Of a DNA stretch of 64,000 bases, positions 35,116-48,660 are shown piece after piece (within the stretch, counting starts at the first letter, position 1; each line of letters starts with the position of its first letter). Below the pieces are notes generated by a model. It was not told where the DNA came from, did no database searches, and saw only the letters and a list, made by a program, of their open reading frames with translations. The stretch covers positions 68,629,949 through 68,693,948 of the forward strand of contig OY282609.1 of assembly GCA_958298945.1 (NCBI GenBank). The letters are read 5' to 3'. The position numbers and the translations under genes were made by a program. This stretch comes from Atherix ibis. Lineage: Eukaryota; Arthropoda; Insecta; Diptera; Athericidae.

Positions 35116-37679
35116 ACTAGTAAATGCAATTAGCCTTTTTTATCTAAGAGAATTTTTACAGTATTTATTTTAAAAACTTTATCTTAAAAATAAATAATTC
35201 AGAAACGTCCTAAATTTGAGTTGATCTCTCATTGCAATAAAATTGAATTTTCTTCAGATAGAATTTTGATTGTACACGTAACACACTCGTATACGTAAGG
35301 GAATATTTAATTTTGTACATTATGACAGTATTACGAAATTTATTGAACTCTGCTCGTATATTCGATTTACGTAAAATTAGTACAATCTAAATTAACGACG
35401 GTGTACACGATGATTGTGTGGCACTGTTTACTTTCTCATTACTTTGGGTGCACGTACTCGTTTGTGTATGACTTATAATAGTTTTGACTATATTACACCT
35501 CGTGGATGTAGTCAATTTTAGATAAAAATCATTGAAATATGTTTTAATATATTTATACGAATTCGAATATGTCGAATGCGGTGATTGCTTGACGCCTAAT
35601 ACTTGATGCCGAATGCAGTCTGATGCCTTATAACTAATAGAATGAATGTGGCAGTCTGTAATCGCTAGATACTCTAGTATCTAGTGTCTTGAAGTCAATT
35701 TTAATCTACATTTCGTATAGATCAGGTTACAATAATTTCATATTTATCGTCAATACCTGCTATTCGATTTTCCGTAACAAATGAGACAAGGTCAAGTTAA
35801 ATAGACTTTACGTGGTTTGGTACTTATGCCCCCAAACCGCCTCGTATGGATATGGCACAATAATCTTGAGCACATACGAATTGTACACAATCGGGTTAAT
35901 GGAAAATGGTAAATGGCAGATGTAGTGAGGGCGAAATTTGTTTACAACAAACTGGACAAATTTAATTCAGCACACGGCAATGAAAAATGAATGATTCGCA
36001 GATTGACGATTTGGGGTTAGATCGTGCGTGAGACCCACACGACAGCAACTGTTTACACTTGAATTGAATTACTAAGACACGATCGTATTTGAAATCGATT
36101 TGATCAAAGAAAGTTATTGATTTTTGGACCTCCGTCTGTTTATATTGCGCAATTGTGATCAATTGTCCGAACTTATTAGCCTCCTAACTCTAGGTTTGCA
36201 TAAAACCGCCACCTACATTTTAGAAGAAGTCTACACATAGTTGCTTTTGTTTAATCAGATCATCGGAGACAAGGGTTATTTTATTCATTTCTTAAGACCT
36301 ACAAAACATGTTTTTGTTATTATAGCCTAGAATCAAATGAAGTTATTTACAAATACATTGATTTTATGATATCTTTTATTGCGAAATTTCGGGAATTACT
36401 TCATAATGGAACCATCCCTACCATCCCTCATAAATTAGTCACCAATATTATGCAATTTCATTTTAATATTTAATATGCGATATGATTTATTTCAAATAAT
36501 GCACGTAGAGCTCATTGGTTTTTCGTATTCAATTTTTGCAACCCAGAAGTTCACGAAGTTTCGATTTCGGTTCATTATGAAAATGCATACACCATTGCAC
36601 TATTTTTCCAATTATTCGATTATAAATAGGCACATAAATCTTCAGCATTCGGTATCGTAAAATCAGATATGTAATGAGAGGTGTTTGTGGAGTAATTCTT
36701 AATGGTCCAACGAATGGTTTTTGGCCAGTGTTTTGCGCTGCCAATTTCCAAGTAACTTTACGAAATTATACTGCTGAGACTTTAGGTCCTATTTGGAAAC
36801 GGAATCGTACAATACTGGTCTCTTGAATCTCGTAATGATTGCGATTACGATTACGACTATGCTACGATTCCGCTTACGATTCCAATTGCGATTCATACTC
36901 GTAATACTGTTAAGCATTATAGTTTGTTTCAGTCGGAAAAGAAAATTTCCAATGTGTCCACTGCATTTCTTACGTCCCCAAGGAGCATTATTGGTAATAT
37001 GATCACGGAAAACTAGAATCGATAGCTCTTAGGAAAAAATATACAAATTAATTGTACTAGGCTCACGTGGTCAATGCAACAAGTACCAAGACCTGCGCCA
37101 ACTTTTTTTGTGGATTTGTGATTGTAGTTTAAGTAATCTGGCACTCTTGTAATGGGTTTATGGTAAAAGTATCAGCACAGGGAACTGATCGTCAATATCG
37201 TCAACCTCATATTGTGCATAGTCATCTATTCTAACCGATTCGACTTGATTTAGCTTATATACAAGACTGCCCTATTCCTGAGCACTAATAGACCTACTCC
37301 TGACTCTCACTACAGGCCTACATGACGTTTAATTTAAATGAGATTGTGTTGTTTTGGATTTGAGTTTTGAATTAATATGCCTCGTAAATGGACCAGTTTC
37401 TTTAGGTAAATATCGTACGCGACAACACACTTTATATTAGCTTAGATTACGTGCATTATTCTTGCTCACGTACAAGTCTCCATTTAAGACACATTCGAAC
37501 TAAAAACACTAAGTGCGCGGGTGCACAAAAACCGTTTATTAAGACTTTAACAAGTTTTACTATTAAAAGTTAAAAGGCTTAGTTTTGTGAATAGTCTACT
37601 CAGTTCATAATAAACTAGATACAGTTCTACTTTTTCTGTATTTTCTTGATCTAATAAGCTTAATTTCAATTAATCGCAA
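35116..37679. other. Non-coding region with a degenerate hexamer run
   Basis: 36835-36897 contains repeated GATTAC/GATTCC-type hexamers (CGATTACGATTACGAC and variants). A 9-bp palindrome CTAGATACT/AGTATCTAG lies at 35665-35684. No gene is recognised. Confidence 0.4.
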
Positions 37680-38660
37680 CTGAACACTTTTACTGAACAT
37701 TTTTACTGAACATTTTTTTTACTGAAAATTTTTACTGAAAATTTTTACTGAAAATGTTAACTGAAAATGTTTACTGAAAATTTTTACAGAAAATTTTTAC
37801 AGAAAATTTTTACAGAAAATTTTTACAGAAAATTTTTACAGAAAATATTTACAGAAAATATTTACTGAACATTTTTACTGACAATTTTTACTTAAAATTT
37901 TTACTGAACATTTTTACTGAACATTTTACTGAACATTTTTACTGAACACTTTTACTGAACATTTGTTCTGAACATTTTTACTGAACATTTTTACTGAAAT
38001 TTTTACTGAAAATGTTTACTGAAAATGTTTACTAAAAATTTTTACTAAAAATTTTGACTGAAAATTTTGACTGAAAATTTTTACTGAAAATGTTTACTGA
38101 AAATGTTTACTGAACGTTTTTACTGAAAATTTTTACAGAAAATTTTTACTGAAAATGTTTACTGAAAATTTTTACTGAAAATATTTACTGAAAATGTTTA
38201 CTGAAAATGTTTACTGAAAATGTTTACTGAAAATGATTACTGAACATTTTTACTGAACATTTTTACTGAACATTTTTACTAAACATTTTTACTGAACGTT
38301 TTTACTGAACGTTTTTACTGAAAATTTTTACTGAAAATTTTTACTGAAAATTTTTACTGAAAATTTTTACTGAAAATTTTTACTGAAAATTTTTATTGAA
38401 AATTTTTACTGAAAATTTTTACTGAAAATGTTTACTGAAAATGTTATGCGCCTACGAAAACAGTATGAAAAATATTTTCTTATATATATAACATTTCAGT
38501 AAAAATGTTTACTGAAAATGTTTACTGAATATGTTTACTGATCATTTTTACTGAACATTTTTACTGCACATTTTTACTGAACATTTTTACTAAACATTTT
38601 TACTGAACGTTTTTACTGAACATTTTTACTGAAAATTTTTACTATAATTCCAAATTTCAT
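37680..38660. repeat. Minisatellite array F, 13-bp units TTTTTACTGAAAA / TTTTTACTGAACA / TGTTTACTGAAAA
   Basis: About 70 units of three intermixed sub-types. A non-repeat insert at 38444-38481 is flanked by inverted copies of the unit (see separate entry). Confidence 0.93.
38430..38500. repeat. Inverted-repeat-flanked insert inside array F
   Basis: ACTGAAAATGTTAT (38430-38443) and ATAACATTTCAGT (38487-38499) are inverted copies. Between them lies a 38-nt sequence beginning GCGCCTACG that also occurs near 41276. Here the array orientation flips for one unit. Confidence 0.7.
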
Positions 38661-41600
38661 TAAATACTTGATTTCCTCTACTTCTATACTTAAGGCCCTA
38701 GAAAGTACTAAATTATGGTTGCAGGAGCTTGAAGCTTATTGATACGAGTAGGTTTTCTTAATAAATAAAATCAATGGTTTCCCATTTCAACAGCAACTCT
38801 TGTGAATCCCTCAAAAATATTATCGTTATTTTCGGTCTTATAAAAAATACACTAACCCGTTTAGGTGGAATTGCTTAGTAACGCCAGGTGGAGGTAAGTT
38901 CTCTTTAGCTAAGTGCGTATAGCTATTCATAATGCACGGGTAGTTAAAATTTTACCAGTCGTCTACAGTAGTGGATATAAAAAATAAATAAATAAAATTG
39001 AATTAACTTTGCCAACGATTTTCGCTTTTCGCATCAAGTAATTGATTTGATCTCGACATAGCATATTTAAGGGTGCAAAGTTATTCCAAGGGGATTTTAT
39101 AGAACATTTAATAAGGGGAAGGTTTTTGACAATAAGTGTAAGCTGAACCCTCATTGCATGAACATCATTCGTTATGATGAATAATTTTTAGTACGAAAAG
39201 GTTCCCAGGATTTATTCTTGTCCAAACTGCAAATATATGCTCTGGTTCCGCAATTGATGGGTGCACCTTTTCAACCCAAGTCAACTACCCCTCCATACCA
39301 GTCACATGTACATAATGGCAGGTAAATATTTATAGTTTTAGTTCAGCCATTGTACATGGTTGTTAGATAATAGACTTTAAAATAGTCTCTTTTCTCACGA
39401 TTCAAAATCTTAACACATGCATAAAAGTCTTTGCACAATTTTTATGTTGAACTTGATATGCTAAATAATCTCAAATGAAATATTTACGGAAGTTTATAAA
39501 TTCTGTGAATTTTTAGAAAACTTGGTATTCCTAAAAATATTCGAATTCATCTGTTTTCCTAATGCATTGTAAAATACTTCTAATTTAATTCGACTAGCTC
39601 GGCAATAACAATTTAAAATTAAAAGAAAACTTAAATCCTCTACAGGTGCATCAATTAATTTTTATCATTTTCTGGGACAAAATACATTTTTCAAGACTCT
39701 TAATGAGGGTATTTTCTTATAGTCAAACTATTTTTTCGTTGAGTTTAGTATACTTTCAGGCACTTTCCTTAAATACGTGCAGTTTCAATTTTGTACCTTC
39801 CTAAAAATGACTATCATTTTATTTTTAAAAGACAAAATAAATTTATATTTTCGAAAGGTGGATGAGAATTTTTCAATTCAGTCTAATAAATTGTTGCTGG
39901 TTTCAGAAAATAGAACTAAAAACATTATGTTTATTTTAAAGAAATGCTAAAAAAAAACACATAGAAACGTTTTTGAATCTTTCATCCAGCATTTCCACTT
40001 CAATCGAATATAATTTGGGTATCGGTAAACCAAAGTATCAAAACTATTTACAAATGATGTGATTTAACAGATATTTATTGCCGTGAAAATCGTGAAAATG
40101 GCTCATCTATACTAAATAAGGTAACTATTTTTTGTTGAATATCTAAATGTCAAACTAAATAATGTGGGGACGTACGCCAATAGAAAACGCATTAGGGCAG
40201 ACGACCCTGCAATACATTCCATTTGGTATTAGTGCGTTCAGTGAAGATTCTTCAAGAAAAATCAACAAATTTGTTTATCTCCATTTCAGTAGTTTAGTTT
40301 GAGTTTTTAAATTTAGAATTTTTTCTTAGTCAAAAATTCCGGTTTGACTTTGTAACAAGTTGCATTTGAGAAATTTCCAAAAATATCACATTTCGACAGC
40401 ATCTATCGGCACATTGCGATCCATAATTTAAACCTGCACTTACGAGTAGGTTCGATCTGCTAACGTACTAAATAATTTCGTATTCGTGAGGATTTTGTCA
40501 TTAGAAAAATGGTGAAAACCATTGTGGAATGGAGTCATTTATTTAACTATGCCCACGTTATGATAATAATAAATTCAAGGGTAACAATATCCTCAGAAAG
40601 GTGTACAAAAAAAAATTCATTAGTCATTTTTCTTAAATTTTTTTTTTTTAGAAATTTACTGGAAATTCTTATTTGTATTTTTATAACTTTTAAGGGGGAA
40701 ATATTATCTTATCTAAACACAAATTTAAGGAAAAAAAAACCAATAGAAAGAAATGTTTTTTCATTATATTGAGATATTCGAATGTCCTTAAAGCGTTTTA
40801 GAAATCGGAAATCATATAGAATTGGTATACAAAATTTTAAAATATTTGAAAAAAATTTCAATTGTGCAAGACAATATTTTCCATATAACTTTAGAAAAAC
40901 TTTTTTGCACATAAAGTTCACTAACATTGCATTATGGCGGGAAAAAACGTTTCTATAAAATATTTTACTATGTATTTTTTTTTTTGAAATACTCGCTAAC
41001 TTTCATTACCACTCAAAATTTGATAATTTTTTTTTGTCAATAAAAATATTTTTACCATTTATTTATTTAGAACTTTTTTTCATGTACAAAATAAATAAGT
41101 TCCAATGAAAGGGAAATTTATATAAGACGAGCACAAGTTAATTTTTATACTGCCAATGATTCTCCCCAAAAATTTTTTAAAAGAAATTCCTGAAAAGTTT
41201 AATCTAAGGTGTGTCTATCCGGTGTTAATATTAATATTATTTATAGATTTATTTTTTGTTTACAGACCTGCAGGCTTATGCGCCTACGAAACAGTATGAA
41301 AAATATTTTCTTGGTAGAAATCTTTCAATTATTTCAAAAAAAAAAAAAAATAAAATAAAAATATTATGTATATGAAAAAAAAACATAGATAAATATTCAA
41401 AAATTATATGCTCGAAAATACATAATTGCGCAAACGTAATTCTTATCATCAAATATTATAATAGGGGAAGGTGATGTCAAATTAAAATGTTCTTATCAGT
41501 CTGGGAATCGAATCGATTATTTTTGTTTAATTGTTTTGGTTTTTTTTTTGCTATTTGCATGGTGCTATTGATAATATTGGATTCATTCATATCCTAGTGT

Positions 41601-43455
41601 TTGCGTAATATGCATGCAGAACGAATAGTCCTGCAGAACGAAATCGGAAGAGCACCTTTCAATATTTACTGTAGCCCAAAAAAAAAAACAAGAATTTTTG
41701 TTTGTTACTATACTCGTACGACAAGACCTGTGGTGCTATGTGGAGTTAGTTGTTCTTCAACAAGTTACCTTGTAAATCATTATCAGTCAATAGTAGAACA
41801 AGAAATTATCACCAAAAAGGCAGTACAACCGTTTGGGTTGTCAAAATATATAGAAAAATTATCGAATATTTTACAAAATAACAACGCAAATGTGATACTC
41901 TTCGTTCATAGATTATGTATAACATTTATCCGATCAATTTTCAGCATGTCCACTTGGCGGCTATCAAAAAGCAAACATTGAAGGTGCTTGCTTGTCTCTA
42001 TATCGAAGAAAATCAGCTCAGGTTCTAAGATCTAACAAAGAACTATTCAAGAAATGAATTCATATCGATTTATGCCATTTGCATAAGAACCACCTTTAAA
42101 TTTATATTTTCGTTTTGTTACGATTAAGTTTTGTTTATTCATGAATAAGAAACTTGTATTTTTCAATAGATAACTGCGAATGCTCAGTTTATACAGGTAA
42201 GCGTATTTACGTTTGGATGAATAGTATTTACATACATACGTGTACATACTGATTTTGTTATAGGTAATCTGAGATAACATTAAAATTAAGGTGGATAATA
42301 TTAAATCCTTCCGTTGTTGTTCCTCCCTTCATATAAAATACGACTCACTATCTGAACAACCTGGTGTATTCCGGAAAGGTAGTACATTCTACCCAGTCCA
42401 CTTCCAGTTCAAACTGTCGAATTAATTATATTTGCTTAAAATTCAATCCAAAGGAGAATAAAATGTGTATAGTGCGCACTAAATTTTTTTTGTCTTATGT
42501 TTTTTTCCCACTTAGGGATGAGCTTAAATATTAGTATCTTCTCACCCCTTCTATATTCAGTGAGAGGTGTTTTCACGCATGAGCTAGAATAAAACTTGCC
42601 TGCAATAATGGGAAGGTGCACTATATTGTCATTGTTGGAAGGGGAAAAAAAACTAAAAAACAACTGCGTGATTCTTTCTCATGCCCAAAGAAAATAATTC
42701 AGTCCCATTGTGTCAACCACTAGTTAAATGCAAATTAGGCCTGGAAGTATTTCCCTTCAACGGACGTATTGATGAACAGGTCTAAGAAGGTCTGAAAAGG
42801 TTATGGAAACGAAACCAGTATGCTCTTTTCTATTGAAAGGAAATGCAGACTAAAATTATTATTGTAGAAACGGAAGTCGAATATAAATTTAATGTATGAA
42901 CACCTTATTTTCTTATGATGAGTCAGATTTAGAATTACAGCAAAAGTTCTAAAATTATTGTGCAATTCAAATGGATTTTGATAAAATAAAAATAAAAATT
43001 TCGGTAAGAAAATGTTATTAAAAATTTTCGTATGAAATTTATTTTTGTAATTTTTTTTTAAAAATCCAAATTTTAATTACATTTAAAATATATCGTATAA
43101 AAATTGTATGCAAAAATCTTTAAAATTCTATCAAAATGCCAATTGAGATTGCCATCAATATCGGTTTTTTTTTTGTTGGTTTAAGGTTCCTTAGTCATTC
43201 TGTAGTGCCATGACCATAAGGCTATATGGCGACTTCGTGTAACGTGTTGGTTGGCATTGTCAACTGCGCCAATAAAACTGGACGATTTTTAATTGAAATG
43301 AATAGTCAAAGATTGTTAAATTATTTGGACCAATTTAAGGTTTTTAAGAAGGTTAAAAAGACGGCTTGAAAATGAACCTCCCCACAATGCAAGAAATCCT
43401 ACTCAGAAAGAAATTCTGGGCTAAGTAGTATGCATTTAAAATATGACAGATAGTA
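38661..43455. other. AT-rich non-coding region
   Basis: The longest frame is 126 codons (41601-41981), without motifs or splice context. Poly-A/T runs occur at 40971, 41335 and 43165. The short repeat at 41276 is listed separately. Confidence 0.35.
41276..41312. repeat. Second copy of the sequence inserted in array F
   Basis: TTATGCGCCTACGAAA then CAGTATGAAAAATATTTTCTT matches 38444-38481 with one A indel. It is followed by unrelated sequence and then an A-rich run (41335-41350). Confidence 0.75.
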
Positions 43456-44719
43456 CGAGGGTCATTCAACAAGTACTTAGCCTACAAAAGAAAAACGAAA
43501 ATTTTGGAAAGGTGGCAATTTATTTTTCCACATAATCTTCTTCAAGCTCGATACACTTGGCCCAGCGATGCTCTAACTTTTTTAACCCGTCCAAAAAATA
43601 CATTTTCTCGAGGGAAGCAAAATAGGCCTCCGTGGTGACGATGACCGCCTCATTCGACCCAAATCTATTCCCGGCGAGTGATTTTTTCAGGTTTGGAAAC
43701 AAAAAGTAGTCACAGGGGGCCAAATCTGGAGAGTACGGGGCAGCAATTCGTAGCGCAATTCGACCAATTTGGCTATGGCGACGGCGGAGGTGTGAGCCGG
43801 CGCGTTGTCGTGGTGGAACAGCACTTTTTTCTTCGCAAAGCGGGGACGCTTTTTCTTCAATTCGACGTCAAATCGGCCCAATAAGTCAGCATAGTAGCAC
43901 TCCGTGATTGTTTTACCCTTCTCGAGGTAATCGATGTGGATCACACCTTGCGAATCCCAGAAAACGGTGGCCATCACCTTTCCGGCCGATAGAACAGTCT
44001 TCGCCTTCTTTGGAGCACGTTCGCCGGGTGAAGTCCACTGTTTCGACTGTTCCTTGGTCTCTGGTGTGTACCAGTGAATCCATGTTTCGTCGACGGTCAC
44101 GAAACGATGCAAGAACTCCGCTGGATTGCGCTGAAACAGCGCCAAATACGTCGCCGATGTGGTCTCACGGTTGCGCTTGTTTTCCGGTGTGAGCAAACAG
44201 CTTTCTCATGCCCAGTTCTTTATGTAGAATATGATGCACCATTCCTACTGCGATGCCCACAGTCTCAGCTATCTCGTGAACCTTCAATCGACGGTCTGCC
44301 AACACGAGATCGTGAACTTTTTTAACGTTTTCCTCCGTAGCAGCCGTTTTTGGGGCACCTGGGCGTGGCTCATCAAAAACCGACGTGCGGCCACGAACAA
44401 ACTCGTTGAACCAATTCTTGACGGTCGCCATCGAAGGAGAAGAGTCACCATACACAGCATCCAAGCGATCTTTGATTTCGCTGCGCGTTTTCCCTTCCAA
44501 AAACAAGAATCTAATCACCGAACGATATTGTTCTTTTTCCATTTTTGTGCAACCGACCGACACGCTCGCTTTCAAAGGCTCTCAAAACAAAACTAATGAA
44601 GGGAATCGACTGAAACTTTGACAGTAGGTAACTAAAGAATGTACTGTACGATGGTAAATTTCTTTTGTGACAGCAATTCCACCGGGCGGTGAGGCTAAGT
44701 ACTTGTTGAATAACGCTCG
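43456..44719 (-). mobile_element. Mariner transposon, irritans (Himar-like) type, full length
   Basis: The 1,264-bp element has imperfect inverted termini CGAGGGTCATTCAACAAGTA and CGAGCGTTATTCAACAAGTA, with matching sequence continuing for about 8 more bases. TA flanks it at 43454-43455 and 44720-44721. The transposase reads on the minus strand across the whole interior. Confidence 0.92.
43520..44542 (-). pseudogene. Irritans-type mariner transposase in three frame-shifted pieces
   Basis: The start is at 44542 (MEKEQYRSVIRF). The helix-turn-helix region runs through ATVKNWFNEFVRGR and VHEIAETVGIAVG. The frame then breaks near 44190: the linker that should read KLFA-WVP-LLTPENKRN has lost about six codons. 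The middle piece carries the first catalytic Asp in FVTVDETWIH and the second in LFHHDNAPAH. A second small deletion near 43740 removes the residues before YSPDLAPCDYFLF, which holds the third Asp and continues in another frame. The C-terminus EEDYVEK ends at 43520. The motif content (SAGKVMATVFWD, DYLEKGKTI) is that of the Himar/irritans group. The mostly uninterrupted reading frames suggest relatively recent activity. Confidence 0.9.
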
Positions 44720-44721
44720 TA

Positions 44722-46327
44722 AGTTAAACACCACAGAAATGTCCTTGAAGTACGAGCAAATCATGAGTAAGTATCAGGATTCTGAGAAGTTTTCTTGTCC
44801 AGAATTTCGGAATGGCTGCTGAATGGACTGTTTTACTGAGATGTGGCCAATGTGTGGGGATAGACTGTCCACACATGGCCAAAGATAGATTTCGTTGTCC
44901 ACACATAGCTAAAGACGTTTAATGCCATTTGGTCAGTAGATGCGGCAAGCTTGGAATTTCAGCAGCAACAGTGTGGTGGAGGGCCTCTCTCGTCAGTTGA
45001 TCAGCCGATGAGGGAGCGTTATAAATTTAAGCGACAAAGCCATTCGGAGCCCATCGACAAAGCCTACTTAGTAATAAAAGTGTTGAGTTGATAAAACAAA
45101 GCTGACTGGACAAAATCTCTGCCGCCAATTATTCATATCACTCATAGAAACGCCCGACAGTTGTCACTCACAGAAAAATTGTAAATTTATAAGTTTTAAA
45201 ATTAAATCTATAAAATTAAAGTTATTGTTATAAAAGAAAATATTTACAAAAATTATGAATTTGAAATTATCATAATATATTGTATTTAAACTAAATCTGT
45301 ATTTTACTCAAGGATCCTTTTCCGCACAGCTATCCGATCCTTTATTTGAACCTCGATCTTGGAAAGAGAAGTAAGATAGATCATCGTCGAACTCACAAAA
45401 GGGGCACTGCAAATATATTTGGGCCGCGGAGTGCCATAAGTCGGAATTGGGGATAGTCCAGTGAGAGACGGATCAGCTAGGTCTATCCCACCAACGTCAA
45501 CAGTCAACTTCAACTTTTTTTCTTTTTTCTTTAGTTTTTGTTGGTTTTCTTTTTCTTACATATTTTTTTTAAATTTCTTTAAAAATTTTTTTTTTTTTTA
45601 TAAATTTTTCCTTCCGAATTTTATACCTTCTCTCTCAATACCTATTGCTACCCATTTTGCCTAAAAAGCTTCTTTTTTGTTTTTAGTTTTCATCATTCAT
45701 TTTTTGTCTTTCCTCTTGTTCCCCTCCCACGGAAAACTTAACACCTTCGGGTGTCTCTGTTATCCTTTATACGTTCCGGCGTGATTTTTTTTGTATTTAT
45801 GGTAGGTGTGGGAGTATATTTCAGCAAAAAAAATTCGAACCCCCATAAAGCATGTCTAGCAGAAAAATGTGCGCTCTGAGTATGGTTGTCATTTATCATA
45901 ATCCTGTAGAGCTTCAAGTTTACGAAATATTAATTTTTATACTAAATTTTAATACCTTTCCAACCTTTCGAACACCTTAAAGAACTCACCAAAATTTTCT
46001 TTTATACCATAATCAAATCTAATTAATCGGTTATGCTAAAAAGTAAGCTTTTTAAAGTTTGTGCAGTGATTTTATTTTGCTTTAAAATTCTTTCAAATAA
46101 AAATTATTAGTGTCAAAGTGTCCTTACTATTAATTTAATAATTTTAAATTGTCTTCATTATGAATTTTAATAAAAATATTTACATTTTCGCTTTAAAATT
46201 TTTATTTTTAGTTAAAAAAATGTCTTCAAATTTTTTCAAAAAAATAACAAAATAATTAATAAAAATTTGATTAAATTTTATTTTATAAAATTGATTAGAT
46301 TCGATAAATTTAATATATAATAACGTA
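44722..46327. other. Non-coding region, no gene recognised
   Basis: 45300-45510 is GC-richer, with a 69-codon minus-strand frame. It may be a transposon relic, but no motif is diagnostic. 45510-45830 is T-rich. Confidence 0.35.
44844..44881. repeat. Imperfect hairpin next to the irritans-type mariner
   Basis: TGGCCAATGTGTGG and CCACACATGGCCA form a 13-bp stem with one bulged A and an 11-nt loop. A second TCCACACAT-x-GC copy follows at 44900-44913. Confidence 0.6.
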
Positions 46328-47485
46328 AAACTTAAATGCACTGAGAACCGTGTGGAAGACGTACATGACGGCCAAAATATCTTCGTGGGAATCAAGAAAC
46401 AAACTTTTCGATGGAGTGGTGTCCTTTACTCTACTTTACGGCTCTGGTATTTGGGGACTGCGGCATAAAGAAGATCTAGACAAAGTCCAAAACAACTACC
46501 TTCGTAGTGTACTAGAACTGCCACGAAACACACCAGGATAAATGCTACGCCTTGAAACTGGCATGATGAGACTGAGCGACAACGTACTGATGAGGGCTTC
46601 CAAATTTTGGTTCAAGGTCAAAAACATGGAGGATCAAAGATACCCCAAGATTTGTCTAAGAAGACTACTACTACAGGAAAGGTCACCTAATAATATTGTT
46701 AAATACAACTGGGCCTCTCTCATGCACCAACACTTTTCGGAATTGGGATGGGAATCTGTATGGGAAAATCAAAACCTGGGCCAACTCGGCTGGAGCAACC
46801 TCCGTGAGGCACTGATAACCCACACACACATAACGAAGACGTACACAGAACTCGAAACTCGAGCTACAACCCAACATACAAGCTCATAAAAAACCTTGAC
46901 GTTCCTTACTGTGAGAAATACCTATCCCCAAATATTCCCATTCACTGCACACGAATTCTAGCCCAATTGAGGCTCACGGGTTTTGAAAGAATTTATTTCA
47001 AGTTCAAAAATAACAAATACAGTTTCCCAACAACCGAACTATGCACGCTCTGCAGTAATTATGTGCCCGAGTCACTGGAACACTTTATCTGGGAATGCCC
47101 AGTTTACACGGATTTTAGAATCGACTGTCTTTCCCAAAACTTGTACCATGACTTATTTCTAATAGATACAGAACAGGATTGTAAAAAGTTATATAAGTTT
47201 ATCACTTGCTGCCTAAAAACAAGATCTTTCTTACTGTTCGAATAACTTTTAATGTAGATATTGAACTGTCAAATTTAATATAAAATTTAATTTAAAAATC
47301 TGCCACTCTACCTACACATGCAATATGTGCCAAATGAAGTGCAAACTATAAGATACGAAATTCTATCTATTAAATTGTATAATGCTAAACACCAAAATAT
47401 GTACAAAATTAGGGCGCCCTAGGAGCCCTTGTAATAGGTTCTGTATAACCTTGATGCAATAAACATTATTATTATTATTATTACA
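46328..47485 (+). mobile_element. 3' half of a non-LTR retrotransposon with (ATT)n tail
   Basis: The plus strand encodes the end of a reverse-transcriptase ORF. It reads LNALRTVWKTYMTAKISSWE, LLYGSGIWGLRHKEDLDKVQ, LPRNTPG, a TAA at 46539, then RLETGMMRLSDNVLMRASKF and RYPKICLRRLL. A frameshift near 46860 leads to IHCTRILAQLRLTGFERIYF, the zinc-like motif CTLCSNYVPESLEHFIWECP (C-X2-C-X9-H-X4-C) and a stop at 47243. An AATAAA at about 47458 and an (ATT)n run at 47463-47483 form the 3' tail. It is 5'-truncated, as is usual for LINEs. I do not assign a clade beyond jockey/CR1-like. Confidence 0.82.
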
Positions 47486-48429
47486 ATGGGCTTAATTAAA
47501 TTTGAATTGCTAGTAAGTAAAGGACAATCATTTTTAGTATGAATTTTAACAATATTAACTGCCTTTAAATGAATTTTGTGATTTGAAATTTTTTATTTTT
47601 ATTTTATTAAATTATTGCAACAAATAAGATTGTTTTATGACATTTTATAATTTATATATTTAATATACTGAATAATATAAAATAAAACCAAATAAAATAA
47701 ATACTTAAATGACCTAAACAAATATTGAAAAATTATTAATTTAAATAACTTATTAAATACTATTTTGAGTAAACTTTTATATTAAGAATTATCAATTTTA
47801 CTATCAAAAGTTGTGTAAAAAGGTTGCTACTTAATATACGATAATTTTACTAGCTATAACTCGAATTTGTTTTTATTATTAAATAGTTAAAAAATAAATC
47901 GTCGTGGAGTTCTTCTTTCCGAAATTTAAGAGTAAGTCTTTTTTGTAGGTTTTTTTTTATTTTGCTGTGGTAATTATTGTAGTATTTTTAAAAATGGCTA
48001 ATTCTTAAATTAAATATTTGTTTTTTAACTTAACAAAATTTTCTGTTTTTTATTGATTTTAGTTTATATAAATTTTATTTCCCTTGTATTCCCCATACCT
48101 TAGTCAGAATTTTTAATGATATCATTAAATTTTTTTTCTAGAGCAATATAATTTTATTTATAAAATAAGTATTTTTTCCAATATGTTTAATACTAATTGT
48201 TTAAAATAGTAAATTTTGGTAATAATTTTAAAGTCTTAAAGTTTAAAAAAAAAGTGTTAAAGTAATTTTTGTAAACGGAGCTTTGAAAATATTTAAAAAA
48301 ATATTTCTTTTTATATTATTTTGATCTGATTTTCTTTTACATAAAAATTACTCTCTCTAAAAATAATATTTGTGCATAATTCAATTTGCTGTAATAAGGT
48401 TTAATTTTTTATGCATGTATATTTAGATT

Positions 48430-48660
48430 TTGGACACCTAAGCTTCCTAGAATCCAGATTGGAGATACTGTTCTCAACCACGATTTTATTTTTGACAATT
48501 CCAACTGTCCTTTATATCAGTCCTGTGACACTCAACTCTCCATGACTCACCTGATAGTAAGATTCCTCTCATCGTTTAGTTACTGAATCCAACAGCCCCA
48601 TTCCGAAGTACCCACTTCAATCTCTTACAACCTACTGATGTGTTCCATAAAATGTTATAA
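48430..48660 (+). mobile_element. Small LINE relic (C-terminal zinc-knuckle segment)
   Basis: The translation PKLPRIQIGDTVLNHDFIFD then CPLYQSCDTQLSMTHLIVRF resembles the C-terminal Cys-His block of jockey-type reverse-transcriptase proteins (CP-C pattern followed by LTHLL). One expected Cys is missing and the rest is eroded. This rests on pattern recognition alone. Confidence 0.4.

Noticed and set aside
36835..36897. Interstitial telomeric repeat
   Set aside because: The hexamers are GATTAC/GATTCC-like and degenerate, not the insect TTAGG repeat.
41601..41981. 126-codon plus-strand ORF
   Set aside because: It is the longest frame outside transposons and repeats between 38 and 43 kb, but has no domain, skewed composition or splice context; length alone is not enough.
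43687..44596. Plus-strand ORFs over the irritans-type mariner
   Set aside because: Antisense to the transposase; no independent evidence.
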